Shown piece by piece: positions 1 through 9,343 of a DNA stretch of 64,000 bases (positions are counted from its first letter, which is position 1; each line of letters begins with the position of its first letter). Made by a program: the position numbers and the translations under genes. Source of the stretch: Pseudorhodobacter sp. PARRP1 (GTDB lineage Bacteria; Pseudomonadota; Alphaproteobacteria; Rhodobacterales; Rhodobacteraceae); the NCBI GenBank assembly GCA_002256245.1, contig NKIU01000003.1:124001-188000 (forward strand), given 5' to 3'. The notes under the pieces are model-generated. The model saw only the letters and a program-made list of their open reading frames with translations. It ran no database searches and was not told the origin of the DNA.

Positions 1-1133
1 GCGATAAGGGCGCGAATACCTTGGGCCATATCGCGCAGGCTTGTGCTGCGGGGCGGGCGGATGTTGGGCGTGCGGGGCCGCTCAGGATGCCGAACTTGGA
101 TGGTTTGGGGCTGGGGGCTGCAATCCGGCTGGCGTCTGCGTCTGGGCTTGCGGCTCCGGGTTTTGACGCGGTGCCTGTCGGGCGGTGGGGGGCTGCGACG
201 GAAGTCAGTCGCGGCAAGGACACGCCTTCGGGGCATTGGGAACTGGCGGGCGTTCCGGTGCCGTGGGAGTGGACGTATTTTCCCGACACGGTGCCGGCGT
301 TTCCGCCTGATCTGGTGGCGCTGGTCTGTCGGTTGGCGGGGACCGAGGGGATTTTGGGCAACTGCCATGCCTCGGGCGTGCCGATCATCGAGCAGCATTG
401 CGCCGAACATCTGCGCACCGGCTGGCCGATTTGCTACACCTCGGCGGATTCCGTTTTCCAGATCGCCGCGCATGAAGAGGCGTTCGGCTTGGAACGGCTG
501 CTGAAACTGTGTCAGGATCTGGCGCCGCACCTACATGCGATGAAGGTGGGGCGGGTGATCGCGCGGCCCTTTACCGGGGTGCCGGGCGCGTTCAAGCGCA
601 CGGCAAACCGGCATGATTACGCGATGGACCCGCCGGGGCCGACCTTGCTGGAATGGGTGCAAAGCGCGGGCAGGGCGACGCATGCGATTGGCAAGATCGG
701 CGATATTTTCTCGATGAAGGGCATCGGCAAGCTGTGGAAGGGCAAGAGCGACCTTGACCTTTTCGAATATCTGGATGGGTTAGCGGACGGTGCCGAGGAT
801 GGTTCCTTGACCTTTGCCAACTTTGTCGAGTTTGACACGCTTTACGGCCATCCCCGCGATGTGGCGGGATATGCCCGCGCGCTGGAATGGTTTGATGGCC
901 GTGTCGGGCCGTTTCTGGCGCGGCTGCGCCCCGGCGATCTGGCGATTTTCACCGCTGATCATGGCAATGACCCGACTTGGACCGGGACAGAACACACGCG
1001 CGAGCGGGTGCCGGTGGTGTGCGCAGGTGTCGGTGTGGGCGGTTTGGGGTTGCGGGCTTTTGCGGATGTGGGGGCCAGCGTGGCTGCGCATCTGGGGGTG
1101 GCAGGTCAGGGCATCGGGCGGTCGTTTTTGTGA
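1..1133 (+). CDS. deoB: Phosphopentomutase, 5' end cut by window
   Basis: Interconverts ribose 1-phosphate/ribose 5-phosphate (and the deoxy forms) in nucleoside salvage; cytosolic, alkaline-phosphatase superfamily with two Mn ions. The frame is open from base 3 and begins with DKGANTLGHIAQAC, which is the early metal-site region of DeoB, so only about the first 10-15 residues are missing. Near the C-terminus the motif ADHGNDPTWTGTEHTRE carries the metal-binding Asp/His residues. About 376 residues are present, the expected size. It leads a salvage cluster with add and upp on the same strand. A TTG at 21 gives a possible start but lies inside the conserved N-terminal motif, so the gene continues upstream of the window. 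Confidence 0.95.
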   Translation, partial: DKGANTLGHIAQACAAGRADVGRAGPLRMPNLDGLGLGAAIRLASASGLAAPGFDAVPVGRWGAATEVSRGKDTPSGHWELAGVPVPWEWTYFPDTVPAFPPDLVALVCRLAGTEGILGNCHASGVPIIEQHCAEHLRTGWPICYTSADSVFQIAAHEEAFGLERLLKLCQDLAPHLHAMKVGRVIARPFTGVPGAFKRTANRHDYAMDPPGPTLLEWVQSAGRATHAIGKIGDIFSMKGIGKLWKGKSDLDLFEYLDGLADGAEDGSLTFANFVEFDTLYGHPRDVAGYARALEWFDGRVGPFLARLRPGDLAIFTADHGNDPTWTGTEHTRERVPVVCAGVGVGGLGLRAFADVGASVAAHLGVAGQGIGRSFL

Positions 1134-1248
1134 AGAAGCGAGGGGCTAGCCCCTCCCCAGCCCGGCCACGGGCCGGGCGTTCTTCGCGGAAATCCTCCAC
1201 TGGAGGATTTCTGATCGCTCATCACCCCAGGATATTTGAGCAGAGAGG

Positions 1249-2244
1249 ATGAACAATTTGAATCAAACGCCGAAGATCGAGTTGCATCTGCATCTGGAAG
1301 GTGGCGCGCCGCCCGCGTTCATCAAAGGGTTGGCGCGCGAGAAGCACATTGATATTGCGGGAATATTCAACGAGGACGGCAGCTATCGCTTTGCCGATTT
1401 CTGGGACTTCCTGAAGGTTTACGAGGCGGCCTGCACGACGCTAACCGGGCCGCAGGAGTTCTATCGGCTGACCCTCGCCGTGCTTGAAGAAAGCGCTGCA
1501 AGTGGCGTGATTTACAGCGAAACCTTCCTTTCCCCCGATTTCTGCGGCGGCGGCGATCTGGGCGCGTGGCGGGAATATCTGCACGCGATTGAGGAAGCGG
1601 CGGCGAAGGCCGAGGCCGATTTCGGCATCACGTTGCGCGGCATTGTCACGCCGATCCGGCATTTTGGCCCCGAAAAGGCGCGCGTGGTGGCGCGCTGTGC
1701 CGCCGAGACAGCGGGGCGGTTCATCACCGGGTTCGGCATTGGCGGCGATGAGAAATCCGGGGAGTTGAAGGATTTCCTGTGGTCGTTCGACATGGCGCGC
1801 GAGGCGGGGTTGCGCATCACCGCCCATGCGGGCGAGTGGAAAGGCCCCGATGAGGTGCGCGCAGCGATGAACGATCTGGGGGCCGAGCGGATCGGCCACG
1901 GCGTGCGCGCGATTGAGGATATGGCGCTGGTGGAGGAGATTGCCGAGCGTGGCGTGGTGCTGGAATTGTGTCCCGGCTCGAACGTGGCCTTGGGCATCTA
2001 CCCGAGTTTTCGGGCGCATCCGATTGGCGAGATGTATGACCGCGGCGTCAAGGTGACGATCAACACCGATGATCCGCCGTTTTTCCACACCACGATGGTG
2101 CGCGAATACGAGATGTTGCACCGCGCTTTTGACTGGGACGAGGGCGTTTTCGCCAAGATCGCCCGCACCTCGCTTGACGCGGCGTTTTGTGACGCCGATA
2201 CCAAAACCCGCATTCTGAAAACTTTGGAGCAGGCCCATGGCTGA
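1249..2244 (+). CDS. add: Adenosine deaminase
   Basis: Hydrolytic deamination of adenosine/deoxyadenosine to inosine in purine salvage; cytosolic Zn amidohydrolase. The 331-residue protein shows the zinc motif [10 protein letters not shown] near residue 10, TAHAGE near 193, RIGHGVRA near 212 and the catalytic TINTDDP near 270. It overlaps upp by 8 bases, so the two are probably translated from one message. The start is not fully settled: GAGAGG lies at 1242-1247, immediately before the ATG at 1249, and is better spaced for a TTG at 1258; both give a complete protein. The ATG also falls inside a degenerate copy of a short intergenic repeat (1222-1253). Confidence 0.93.
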   Translation: MNNLNQTPKIELHLHLEGGAPPAFIKGLAREKHIDIAGIFNEDGSYRFADFWDFLKVYEAACTTLTGPQEFYRLTLAVLEESAASGVIYSETFLSPDFCGGGDLGAWREYLHAIEEAAAKAEADFGITLRGIVTPIRHFGPEKARVVARCAAETAGRFITGFGIGGDEKSGELKDFLWSFDMAREAGLRITAHAGEWKGPDEVRAAMNDLGAERIGHGVRAIEDMALVEEIAERGVVLELCPGSNVALGIYPSFRAHPIGEMYDRGVKVTINTDDPPFFHTTMVREYEMLHRAFDWDEGVFAKIARTSLDAAFCDADTKTRILKTLEQAHG

Positions 2245-2869
2245 ACATCTGACCGTCGTTTCCCACCCATTGGTGCAGCATAAGCTGACGCTTATGCGCG
2301 AAAAAGACACCTCGACCGCATCTTTCCGCAAGCTGCTGCGCGAGATCAGTTTGCTTTTGGCCTATGAGGTGACGCGGGAGTTGCCGATGACCACCAAGGC
2401 GATCGAGACTCCGATTGAAGCGATGGATGCGCCGACGATTGATGGCAAGAAGCTGGCGCTGATCTCGATCCTGCGGGCGGGCAATGGCTTGCTGGATGGT
2501 ATTCTGGAACTGATCCCGGCGGCGCGGGTGGGGTTTGTCGGACTATACCGCGACCCGGAAACACTGCAACCGGTGCAATACTACTGCAAACTGCCCGATC
2601 ATCTGGAAGAACGGGTGTCGATTGTGGTCGATCCGATGTTGGCGACGGGAAATTCATCCGTGGCAGCAATTACGCTTTTGAAACAATCGGGTGCGAAGAA
2701 TATCCGGTTTCTGTGCCTGCTTGCCGCCCCCGAAGGCATCGCCCGGATGAAAGAAGCGCACCCGGATGTGCCGATTGTCACAGCGGCTGTGGATCGGCAG
2801 TTGAACGACCATGGATATATTGTGCCGGGGCTAGGGGATGCGGGCGACCGGATGTTCGGCACTAAATAA
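2237..2869 (+). CDS. upp: Uracil phosphoribosyltransferase
   Basis: Converts uracil and PRPP to UMP in pyrimidine salvage. The 210-residue protein has the type I PRTase features of the family: [15 protein letters not shown] near residue 74, [17 protein letters not shown] near 107, the PRPP loop [11 protein letters not shown] near 131, and the C-terminal uracil-binding [13 protein letters not shown]. Length is normal for bacterial Upp. It overlaps the end of add by 8 bases, completing a deoB-add-upp salvage operon. Confidence 0.96.
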   Translation: MAEHLTVVSHPLVQHKLTLMREKDTSTASFRKLLREISLLLAYEVTRELPMTTKAIETPIEAMDAPTIDGKKLALISILRAGNGLLDGILELIPAARVGFVGLYRDPETLQPVQYYCKLPDHLEERVSIVVDPMLATGNSSVAAITLLKQSGAKNIRFLCLLAAPEGIARMKEAHPDVPIVTAAVDRQLNDHGYIVPGLGDAGDRMFGTK

Positions 2870-2936
2870 AGTTTAGCCCCCTTTACTCGGAAACAATCCT
2901 GACGCATTCTTGCCCCAAAGCTACTTGGGGGTAGTC

Positions 2937-4148
2937 ATGCTGTTGAAAATTGTATCGGTCGCGGTGTTCGCGGCTGTGATGGGTCCGATTGTTGCATCTG
3001 CGCAGACATTGGCGCAGATTGGCCAGCCTGCCGAGCGGCCGCCTGCGAGCTTCAAGGGCGCGCAATATGTGGATAGCCGGGGCTGTGTGTTCATGAACGC
3101 AAGCTATGCCGGTGCGCCGCGCTGGGTGGCGCGGGTGGACCGCGCGCACAAGGTGTTGTGTGGTTATCCGCCGACGTTTGGGCCGAAGCCTGCGATTGAG
3201 ATGGCCGAGGAGGTTGCACCCGCCAAGCCGGCGCCGGTTGTGGTGGCGGCGGCACCTGTCGTGGTGAAGCCTGCCAAGGCCAATGCTCCGATGGCGACGG
3301 TGGCGAGTGCGATGATGCCCGAGGCTGTGGTGGTTAACCCGGTGCCGCGCGAGCCTTTGAACCATGCGCCGCAGGGTGTGGTGGCGAACCTGCCGACGCC
3401 GGTGCAAAGCTATGAGCGGGCGGCGACGGTGGTGGGGCCAGCGCCCGGCAAGATCGGGTGTTATACCTCGGCTCCGGTGGCGGAAGTGGTGCGGTTGCGC
3501 AATGGCGGCACGGCGGTGGTGTGCACGCGGGGCGATGGATCGCTGACCGGATGGCGGCCGCCGATTTACCCGCGTAATGCGGGTGTGGGTGCGGCCTTGC
3601 GTGATCCGGTTCAGGTGACGCGGGCGGATAACGCTGGTGCGGGCCGGGTGGCTGCGGCTGCGCCGTCTTACGCCTCGGCGCAGGTGCCGGAGGTGGTGGT
3701 GCCGAAAGGCTACAAACTGGCGTGGACGGACGACCGTCTGAACCCGCTGCGCGGTGTGGGCACGGCAGAGGGGCAGGCGGCGCAGGATCAGTTGTGGACG
3801 CAGAAGGTTCCGGCGCAACTGATCACCGATGTGCAGAAAGCCAAAACCCGCAAGCACAAGCCGGTGGCTTCGGTGACGGTGTCGTCGATGGGGCAGGCCG
3901 AGGCTGCGCCGAAAGCCGCACGCGGTGGGGCTTGGGTGCAGATTGGCACCTTTGGCGTGCCCGCCAATGCCGCAGGGGCTGCGGCGCAGTTGCAGGCTTT
4001 GGGGTTGCCGGTGGCAAAATCGAAGCTGAACCGCGGCGGCAAGGCGTTGCAGATCGTGATGGCGGGGCCGTTCGGGTCGGGTGCTGATGCGCAGGCGGCG
4101 TTGCGGATGGTGCGCGGCGCGGGCTTTGGCGACGCCTATATCCGCTGA
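2937..4148 (+). CDS. SPOR-domain envelope protein
   Basis: A 403-residue secreted or envelope protein. The chosen ATG at 2937 follows TTGGGGGTAG and gives a clean signal peptide (MLLKIVSVAVFAAV...VASAQT); a TTG at 2910 would only add nine residues ahead of it. The middle (roughly residues 75-250) is low-complexity, rich in Ala/Pro/Val and likely a linker. The last ~75 residues (GGAWVQIGTFG...GFGDAYIR) form a SPOR domain, which in characterised proteins binds denuded septal peptidoglycan. Function is probably cell division or wall remodelling by inference from the domain; the paired cysteines near residues 45 and 70 may form a disulfide. Confidence 0.8.
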   Translation: MLLKIVSVAVFAAVMGPIVASAQTLAQIGQPAERPPASFKGAQYVDSRGCVFMNASYAGAPRWVARVDRAHKVLCGYPPTFGPKPAIEMAEEVAPAKPAPVVVAAAPVVVKPAKANAPMATVASAMMPEAVVVNPVPREPLNHAPQGVVANLPTPVQSYERAATVVGPAPGKIGCYTSAPVAEVVRLRNGGTAVVCTRGDGSLTGWRPPIYPRNAGVGAALRDPVQVTRADNAGAGRVAAAAPSYASAQVPEVVVPKGYKLAWTDDRLNPLRGVGTAEGQAAQDQLWTQKVPAQLITDVQKAKTRKHKPVASVTVSSMGQAEAAPKAARGGAWVQIGTFGVPANAAGAAAQLQALGLPVAKSKLNRGGKALQIVMAGPFGSGADAQAALRMVRGAGFGDAYIR

Positions 4149-4166
4149 GGATTTTGACTGAAAGTG

Positions 4167-4199
4167 AAGGCCCCCTGGCACGCGCCGGGGGGCCTTTTT
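4167..4199 (+). terminator. Intrinsic terminator after SPOR gene
   Basis: Nine-base stem AAGGCCCCC (4167-4175) pairs with GGGGGCCTT (4188-4196) and is followed by a T tract. It lies 19 bases after the SPOR gene stop. A 16-base perfect palindrome TGTCCCCGCGGGGACA follows at 4211-4226, before the convergent gene. Confidence 0.85.
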
Positions 4200-4210
4200 G
4201 CTGGCCAATC

Positions 4211-4226
4211 TGTCCCCGCGGGGACA
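4211..4226. repeat. 16-bp perfect palindrome
   Basis: TGTCCCCGCGGGGACA is self-complementary throughout. It sits between the SPOR-gene terminator and the 3' end of the convergent gene at 4288, so it may be a second hairpin protecting or ending the minus-strand transcript rather than an operator. Confidence 0.6.
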
Positions 4227-4287
4227 AACCTCTGTAGGTTGTGGATTGCGGATTTCTGCATACAGAATGTGGGGTGCGACGCGCGGG

Positions 4288-5304
4288 TTAGCCTTTACAG
4301 ATGTTTTGCAAGGATTGCCAGTGCAGGTCTGACAGCACCTCGGGCTGGCTTCCGGTGGGGAACGGATCGGCCTCGATCAGCGAGAGGGTGGTTTCGCCGG
4401 ATTTGTCTAAGCTATAGGCATAGGGTTGCGACGTGACCTTGGCCGCCTTGAAAGCGGCGAGTTTGGCATCATCGGATATGCTTAGGGCGGCGGGCGTCAG
4501 CAGGGCTTGGCCGTAGCCTTCCAGCGCATCGGCGGTGATGGTGCCACTGGCCAAAAGCCGCACGGTGGTCAGCAACCCGGCCCGTTCCAGCAGGGGCTGC
4601 ATCGGGTCTGTCGCCGCCGCTTGCGCGGTGGTGGTCAGGATATAGCCTGCGATGACATCGGGCGTGCTGGTTTGCAAAAGCTTTTCCGGCAGGATCAGCA
4701 GATCGCCGGGCAGCGCGAGCGGCGCTTGCAGCGCATCGCGCACCACCAGCACATGCGGCGGATGCGTGGGGTTGATGCGCAGGCCCAAGGCCACCGAGGC
4801 GGCGGTGCCGTCGCGGCCAGTGCAGGGCGAGCCGGTGACGCGGGTAAGGTCTTGCAGCGCCAGTTTGCCCAACTCGCTGCGGGTGGCGGGGGGCAGCATG
4901 GCGGCGGTGTAGTCGATCAGCTTGCCCGGCAACCAGAACACCGCAAGCGAGCCTATCACCGCGCCGAAACCGCCCAGCAGCACGCCGCGCAGGCGGCCCG
5001 GTTTGGGGCGGCGGCGTTCGAGTGCGGTGCGCACGGTATCCAGCGCCGCCATCATGTCGCGGTCGTCCACTTCCAGCGTTTCGGGATCATCCTCGCCGGG
5101 GCTGTAGAGGGCGGGCAGTTTGCCGGGGTTCAGCCGGGTGAGGGCGGGCAGCGACCATTGCGCCAGCGCCATTTCTGTCTTGGGGTCGGACAACACGATG
5201 GTGGCTTCGCGCAGGCCCACGACAACCTCGCGCAGCTGCGCGTCCGGGGTTTCGCGCCAGAGCCCGGGGCTTTCCAGCCGCAGGTATTTGCGAAGGGCCG
5301 TCAT
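4288..5304 (-). CDS. Conserved single-pass membrane protein, unknown function
   Basis: 338 residues, family not recognised. The N-terminal ~110 residues are soluble and charged; a single hydrophobic segment (GVLLGGFGAVIGSLAVFWLPG, around residues 106-126) is followed by a ~210-residue domain that would face the periplasm. The pattern in the second half (two Cys in CTGRDG absent a partner, 'HVLVVRDALQAPLALPGDLLILPEKLLQ', 'TPDVIAGYILTT') loosely recalls peptidase-like folds that retain the layout of M48 proteins, but no HExxH is present, so no enzyme activity is claimed. It is convergent with the SPOR gene and 64 bases downstream of the acyl-CoA synthetase on the same strand. Confidence 0.7.
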   Translation of the reverse strand: MTALRKYLRLESPGLWRETPDAQLREVVVGLREATIVLSDPKTEMALAQWSLPALTRLNPGKLPALYSPGEDDPETLEVDDRDMMAALDTVRTALERRRPKPGRLRGVLLGGFGAVIGSLAVFWLPGKLIDYTAAMLPPATRSELGKLALQDLTRVTGSPCTGRDGTAASVALGLRINPTHPPHVLVVRDALQAPLALPGDLLILPEKLLQTSTPDVIAGYILTTTAQAAATDPMQPLLERAGLLTTVRLLASGTITADALEGYGQALLTPAALSISDDAKLAAFKAAKVTSQPYAYSLDKSGETTLSLIEADPFPTGSQPEVLSDLHWQSLQNICKG

Positions 5305-5368
5305 GGCGCAGAGGTGTCTTTCGCTGATGTCATGGGCTGACGATAACCGCTTGTTTTGCAGGCCACAA

Positions 5369-6994
5369 TCACGCGTCCATCAGTTTCGCCACCGCGCGCA
5401 GCTCAAACTTCTGGATTTTGCCGGTTGAGGTCTTGGGAAGTTCGGTAAACACCACATGTTTCGGGGTTTTGAAGCCGGCAAGGCGGGCGCGGCAATGCGC
5501 GATCAATTCGGCCTCGGTGGTTTGCGCGCCGGGTTTCAACTCGACAAAGGCGCAAGGCACCTCGCCCCATTTGGCATCGGGCTTGGCGACAACGGCGCAA
5601 AGCGAGACGGCGGGGTGGTGCATCAGCGCGCCTTCGACCTCGACCGAGGAGACGTTTTCGCCGCCCGAGATGATGATGTCTTTGGCGCGGTCGGTGATTT
5701 TCAGATAGCCGTCGGGATGCTGGAAAGCGATGTCGCCCGAGCGGAACCAGCCGCCTTTGAAGGCCTCGGCGGTGGCTTCTGGGTTTTTGTAGTAGCCCTT
5801 CATCACCATATTGCCGCGCATGGCGATTTCGCCCAAGTGGGCCGCGTCGCGCGGCACCGGGTTGCCGTGGGTGTCGTGGACTTCGGCACCTTCCAGCATC
5901 GCCATGGCAACGCCGGTGCGGGCCTTGAGGGCGGCGCGGTCGTCTCCGGTGGCGGTGTTCCATTCGGTTTGCCACAGGCATTCGGTGGCGGGGCCGTAGG
6001 TTTCGGTGAGGCCGTAAACTTGGGTGACGTTGAAGCCGAGGGGTTCAAACGCGGCGAGGGTGGCTGCGGGGGGCGGTGCGCCTGCGGTGAACACCTCGAC
6101 CGTGTGGGAGAAGGTGCGGCGGTCGGTGGGGGCGCAGTTGATCACGGTGTTCAGCACGATGGGCGCGCCGCCGAAATGGGTGACGCCTTCATCCGCGATG
6201 GCGTCATAGATGGCGCGGGCGGTGATGTCGCGGCAGCAGACAATGGTGCCGCCGAGCATCGGGATCATCCAAGGATGGCACCAGGCGTTGCAGTGAAACA
6301 GCGGCACGATGGTGAGGTAGGTGGGGAACAGTTGCATCCGCCACGCCAGCGCGTTGCCGGTGGTGGCAAGGTAGGCGCCGCGATGGTGGTAAACCACGCC
6401 TTTGGGGCGGCCGGTGGTGCCAGAGGTGTAGTTGATCGCAAGGCTTTCCCATTCATCCTCGGGCATGATCCATGGGTGTTGCGGGTCGCCTGTTGTCAGG
6501 AAGTTTTCATAGGTGGGGTAGCGGTTTGAGGCGGTGAAGCCGTGGTCCACCACCTCGATGATCTGCGGCGGTGGCGTGGTCATCTGGGCGATGGCGGCCT
6601 CGGCCAAGGGCAGAAAGGCGGTGTCACACAGCAGCAGTTTCGCGCCCGCATGGCCGAAGATATAGGCGACGGTGTCGGCCTCCAGCCGCGTGTTGATGGC
6701 GTTCAGGATTGCGCCTGCGGCGGGGACGCCAAAATGCGCCTCAACCTGCGCGGGGATGTTGGGGAGCAGAGTCGCCACCACATCGCCGGGCTGGATCCCG
6801 GCTTGGGTCAGGGCGTGGGCGAGTTGGCTGACGCGGGCGGCATAGTCGGCATAGGTCAGGCGGGTGGATTTCCACACAAGGGCGGTGCGGTGGGCAAAGA
6901 CATCCGCTGCGCGGCGCAGATGCGACAGTGGCGTGAGCGGTGCGTAGTTCGCGCGCGTTTTGCCCAAGCCCGATTCGTCTGCCAGCCAGCCCAT
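5369..6994 (-). CDS. Acyl-CoA synthetase (AMP-binding, medium/short-chain type)
   Basis: Adenylate-forming ligase that activates a carboxylic acid with ATP and CoA. The 541 residues show the P-loop INYTSGTTGRPKGV near 188, the A5 motif YGLTETYGP near 309, the A7/A8 region RSGDIAFQHPDGYLKITDRAKDII near 410, and the catalytic-lysine motif KTSTGKIQKFELR at the C-terminus. The overall layout matches roseobacter acyl-CoA ligases of the group that includes the methylmercaptopropionyl-CoA ligase DmdB, but substrate cannot be read from sequence. It may be co-transcribed with the downstream membrane protein; divergent EamA transporter upstream. Confidence 0.88.
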   Translation of the reverse strand: MGWLADESGLGKTRANYAPLTPLSHLRRAADVFAHRTALVWKSTRLTYADYAARVSQLAHALTQAGIQPGDVVATLLPNIPAQVEAHFGVPAAGAILNAINTRLEADTVAYIFGHAGAKLLLCDTAFLPLAEAAIAQMTTPPPQIIEVVDHGFTASNRYPTYENFLTTGDPQHPWIMPEDEWESLAINYTSGTTGRPKGVVYHHRGAYLATTGNALAWRMQLFPTYLTIVPLFHCNAWCHPWMIPMLGGTIVCCRDITARAIYDAIADEGVTHFGGAPIVLNTVINCAPTDRRTFSHTVEVFTAGAPPPAATLAAFEPLGFNVTQVYGLTETYGPATECLWQTEWNTATGDDRAALKARTGVAMAMLEGAEVHDTHGNPVPRDAAHLGEIAMRGNMVMKGYYKNPEATAEAFKGGWFRSGDIAFQHPDGYLKITDRAKDIIISGGENVSSVEVEGALMHHPAVSLCAVVAKPDAKWGEVPCAFVELKPGAQTTEAELIAHCRARLAGFKTPKHVVFTELPKTSTGKIQKFELRAVAKLMDA

Positions 6995-7094
6995 CGTGTT
7001 CCCTCCCCGAAACCTTGTGCGAGATGTCGCTTTCTGACGTGCAGAGTGGAAGGCTTCGGGGCAGTTGGAAAGCTGGAAATCGAAGGATCATGCG

Positions 7095-8015
7095 ATGTCA
7101 GCGACGAAAGACCACACTTTGGCCGCGGCGGGTCTGATCTTTAGCTATGCGATGATCATCGGCTTTACCGACAATTATGTGAAGGTGATCGCGGCCGAGG
7201 CGGGGTTGTGGCAGTTTCACTTCACGCGCACTTGCATGGCGATGGTGTTGCTGGCGGTTCTGGCGGGCATGTTGGGGTTGCGTCTGCGCCCGGTCAATCT
7301 GCGCGCCGTGCTGGCGCGATCGAGCATTCACGGGCTGGCGATGGTGATCTACTTCGGGGCGCTGGCGTTTTTGCCGGTGGCACTGGTCGCCGCGGGGCTG
7401 TTCACCGCGCCGATTTTCGTGCTGCTGATCTCACGCTTTGCCTATGGCCATGTGATCGGGCCGGTGCGGATTGTGGCGGTGGCGGTGGGGTTTGTCGGCG
7501 TTATTCTGGTGCTGGGGCCAGAGGCGATGTCGGGCGCGTCTTTGGCTGCGCTGCTGCCGGTGATTGCGGGGGCGATGTATGCGATGGGCAATATCGCCAC
7601 GCGCGAGTGGTGCCCCGAGGAGAGTGCAGAGACCCTGCTGGCCGGGTTCTTTTGCGCCTTGGGGGTGATTGGTGCGGTGGGGATGATTGCGCTGGCGGTC
7701 TGGCCGATTGCGGTGCCTGCGGGCAGCGATGGGTTCTTGCAGCGCGGGGCGGTCTGGGCCTCGGGGGAGTTTTATTTCTGGACGTTTGTGCAGGCGGCGG
7801 GATCGCTTTTGGGCGTCGGCATGATGATCCGCGCTTATCAGATCACCGAGGCCAGCCGGGCATCGGTGCTGGAATACATCATCCTGCCTGCGTCGGCGTT
7901 CTGGTCTTACATGATCTGGGGCGAGACTTTGACCGCGCTTGCGGTGTTCGGCATGGTGCTGATCGTGGCGGCAGGGGCGATGATCGCGCTGCGGGCAAAG
8001 GTGCAAGAGGCTTAG
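7095..8015 (+). CDS. DMT-family transporter (EamA)
   Basis: A 306-residue inner-membrane protein with about ten hydrophobic helices and the two-fold repeated EamA architecture of drug/metabolite transporters. The start at ATG 7095 is preferred because AAGGA lies at 7083-7087 with seven-base spacing; an upstream ATG at 7065 lacks this. Substrate unknown; family members export amino acids, nucleotides or drugs. Stands alone, divergent from the acyl-CoA synthetase and followed by repeat element A. Confidence 0.85.
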   Translation: MSATKDHTLAAAGLIFSYAMIIGFTDNYVKVIAAEAGLWQFHFTRTCMAMVLLAVLAGMLGLRLRPVNLRAVLARSSIHGLAMVIYFGALAFLPVALVAAGLFTAPIFVLLISRFAYGHVIGPVRIVAVAVGFVGVILVLGPEAMSGASLAALLPVIAGAMYAMGNIATREWCPEESAETLLAGFFCALGVIGAVGMIALAVWPIAVPAGSDGFLQRGAVWASGEFYFWTFVQAAGSLLGVGMMIRAYQITEASRASVLEYIILPASAFWSYMIWGETLTALAVFGMVLIVAAGAMIALRAKVQEA

Positions 8016-8038
8016 GGTGGATCGGTATTCGGTTTAGG

Positions 8039-8340
8039 CAATCTGGCGAAGGCCATTGCCTGCGCCATGCGATGCGGGTGCCGCTGACACCGCCGGGCCT
8101 CAATGGCCCGGCCAGCGCCCGACCCTCGGGCGGAGGAAGGAAACGCATTGCGTTTCCCCGCCCGCGTGGGTGGTTTCAACCTGTAGTCGGTTCAACGAGA
8201 AACCCCCTGAGGCCAGCGCCCGACCCGGCGGGCGAGAAGCGCCCGCCATCGGCGGGTCGGGCGCTGGCCGGGCCAGTGAGGCCCGGCGGTTTCAGCGGCA
8301 CCGGCACCGCATGGCGAAGGCGATGGCCTTCGCCAGATTG
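8039..8340 (+). repeat. Structured intergenic repeat, copy A (with terminal inverted repeats)
   Basis: About 302 bases with ends CAATCTGGCG...CGCCAGATTG. The first ~60 bases are a near-perfect inverted copy of the last ~60 (few mismatches by eye). Inside is a palindromic block containing ACGCATTGCGT and a large hairpin: 17-base arms 8211-8227 and 8253-8269, enclosing a nested GGCGGGCG/CGCCCGCC stem. The same modules occur at 9880-10128 and, inverted, at 19583-19802. No ORF that looks real lies inside. MITE- or REP-like by structure; it fills the whole gap between the EamA gene and tdk. Confidence 0.85.
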
Positions 8341-8363
8341 CGCAGGGTTAACTTCAATCTGGC

Positions 8364-8942
8364 TTAATCGCCGACAGCCTCGCGCCAATGCCTGCGGCAG
8401 AGGCTGACATAGGTCTCATTGCCGCCGATCTGCACCTGCTCGCCGTCTTTCAGCGCCCGCCCATCGGGGCCGCGCCGGATCACCATGGTGGCCTTCTTGC
8501 CGCATTGGCAGATGGTGCGGACCTCGCGCATCTCGTCCGCCCAGGCCAGGAGGGCGGCCGAGCCGGGGAAAAGATTGCCTTGGAAATCAACGCGAAGCCC
8601 GTAGCACATCACCGGCACGCCCAGATCATCCACCGCACGCGCCAGTTGCCAGACCTGCGGCTTGGTCAGGAATTGTGATTCATCCACAAAAACACAGGCG
8701 ATTTTCGCCACCGCAAAACGGTTCTTCAGCTTTTCGAACATATCGTCGTCTGGGCCGAAGGTATCGGCAGGCTCGCCAATGCCAATGCGGCTGGCGATCC
8801 GCCCCATGCCCGCGCGGTTGTCGAATTGCGCGGTGATCAGATACGTCTGCATCCCGCCCTCGCGATAGTTGTGCGCGGCTTGCAGCAGCAGGGTGGATTT
8901 GCCTGCGTTCATCGTGGAGTAATTGAAGTAAAGCTTGGCCAT
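8364..8942 (-). CDS. tdk: Thymidine kinase
   Basis: Phosphorylates thymidine (deoxyuridine) with ATP in salvage; cytosolic type II TK. Starting at the ATG ending at 8942 gives 192 residues, the usual length (MAKLYFNYSTMNAGKS contains the P-loop region). Other family features: DNRAGMGRIASRIG, the catalytic CVFVDESQFL, and the lasso with zinc-binding cysteines (CQCGKK and the C-terminal SLCRRHW). The longer frame upstream of 8942 is not conserved-looking and runs through a small inverted repeat (CATGCGCT/AGCGCATG, 8940-8959), so it is excluded. Functionally matches the salvage theme at the window start. Confidence 0.94.
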   Translation of the reverse strand: MAKLYFNYSTMNAGKSTLLLQAAHNYREGGMQTYLITAQFDNRAGMGRIASRIGIGEPADTFGPDDDMFEKLKNRFAVAKIACVFVDESQFLTKPQVWQLARAVDDLGVPVMCYGLRVDFQGNLFPGSAALLAWADEMREVRTICQCGKKATMVIRRGPDGRALKDGEQVQIGGNETYVSLCRRHWREAVGD

Positions 8943-9343
8943 GCGCTGCTTTAGCGCATGGCCAAGGGCGCTGGCAAGCCCGCCGCAACAAGGTGCGGGA
9001 CGCCGCGAAACACCGATACCTGAACCAACCGAAACACTGACACCAACAACACAAACCTTGGGTGGGGCCAGCCAGGCCGCCCGCAATTTTTACGCTCGAT
9101 CAGCCAAAACTGACCGCAAACCATGTGTTAGGCCCGCCGTGCGACCGTGACACATGCCCCAGTTTGCCCTGATGGACCTATGCACGGCGGAACCCCACCC
9201 ACACCAACGCTGGGGGCGCTGGCCACTCACTACAGTTCCGGTTGCCCGGAACACCTTTATGAATGACAAAAGCTTAGGACGGGATTAATGGGAAAAGACA
9301 AAGTGAATTCCCCGGATACCTGTTCGGGGAGGTAGGGCGCATA
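8943..9343. other. 401-bp intergenic region between divergent genes
   Basis: Promoter region for tdk (minus) and the HTH-like gene (plus). It contains a hairpin at 8940-8959 next to the tdk start and a perfect seven-base stem GTTCCGG/CCGGAAC with a TTGC loop at 9235-9252, not followed by T residues. No gene, RNA family or clear -35/-10 pair that I can defend. Confidence 0.5.

Noticed and set aside
8039-8340. Insertion sequence
   Set aside because: Terminal inverted repeats are present but there is no transposase frame; better described as a non-autonomous or REP-like repeat.
8943-9343. SRP RNA or other known small RNA in the tdk upstream region
   Set aside because: The conserved SRP tetraloop segment (GGAAGGAAGCAGCC-like) is absent on both strands; only one short hairpin is seen.
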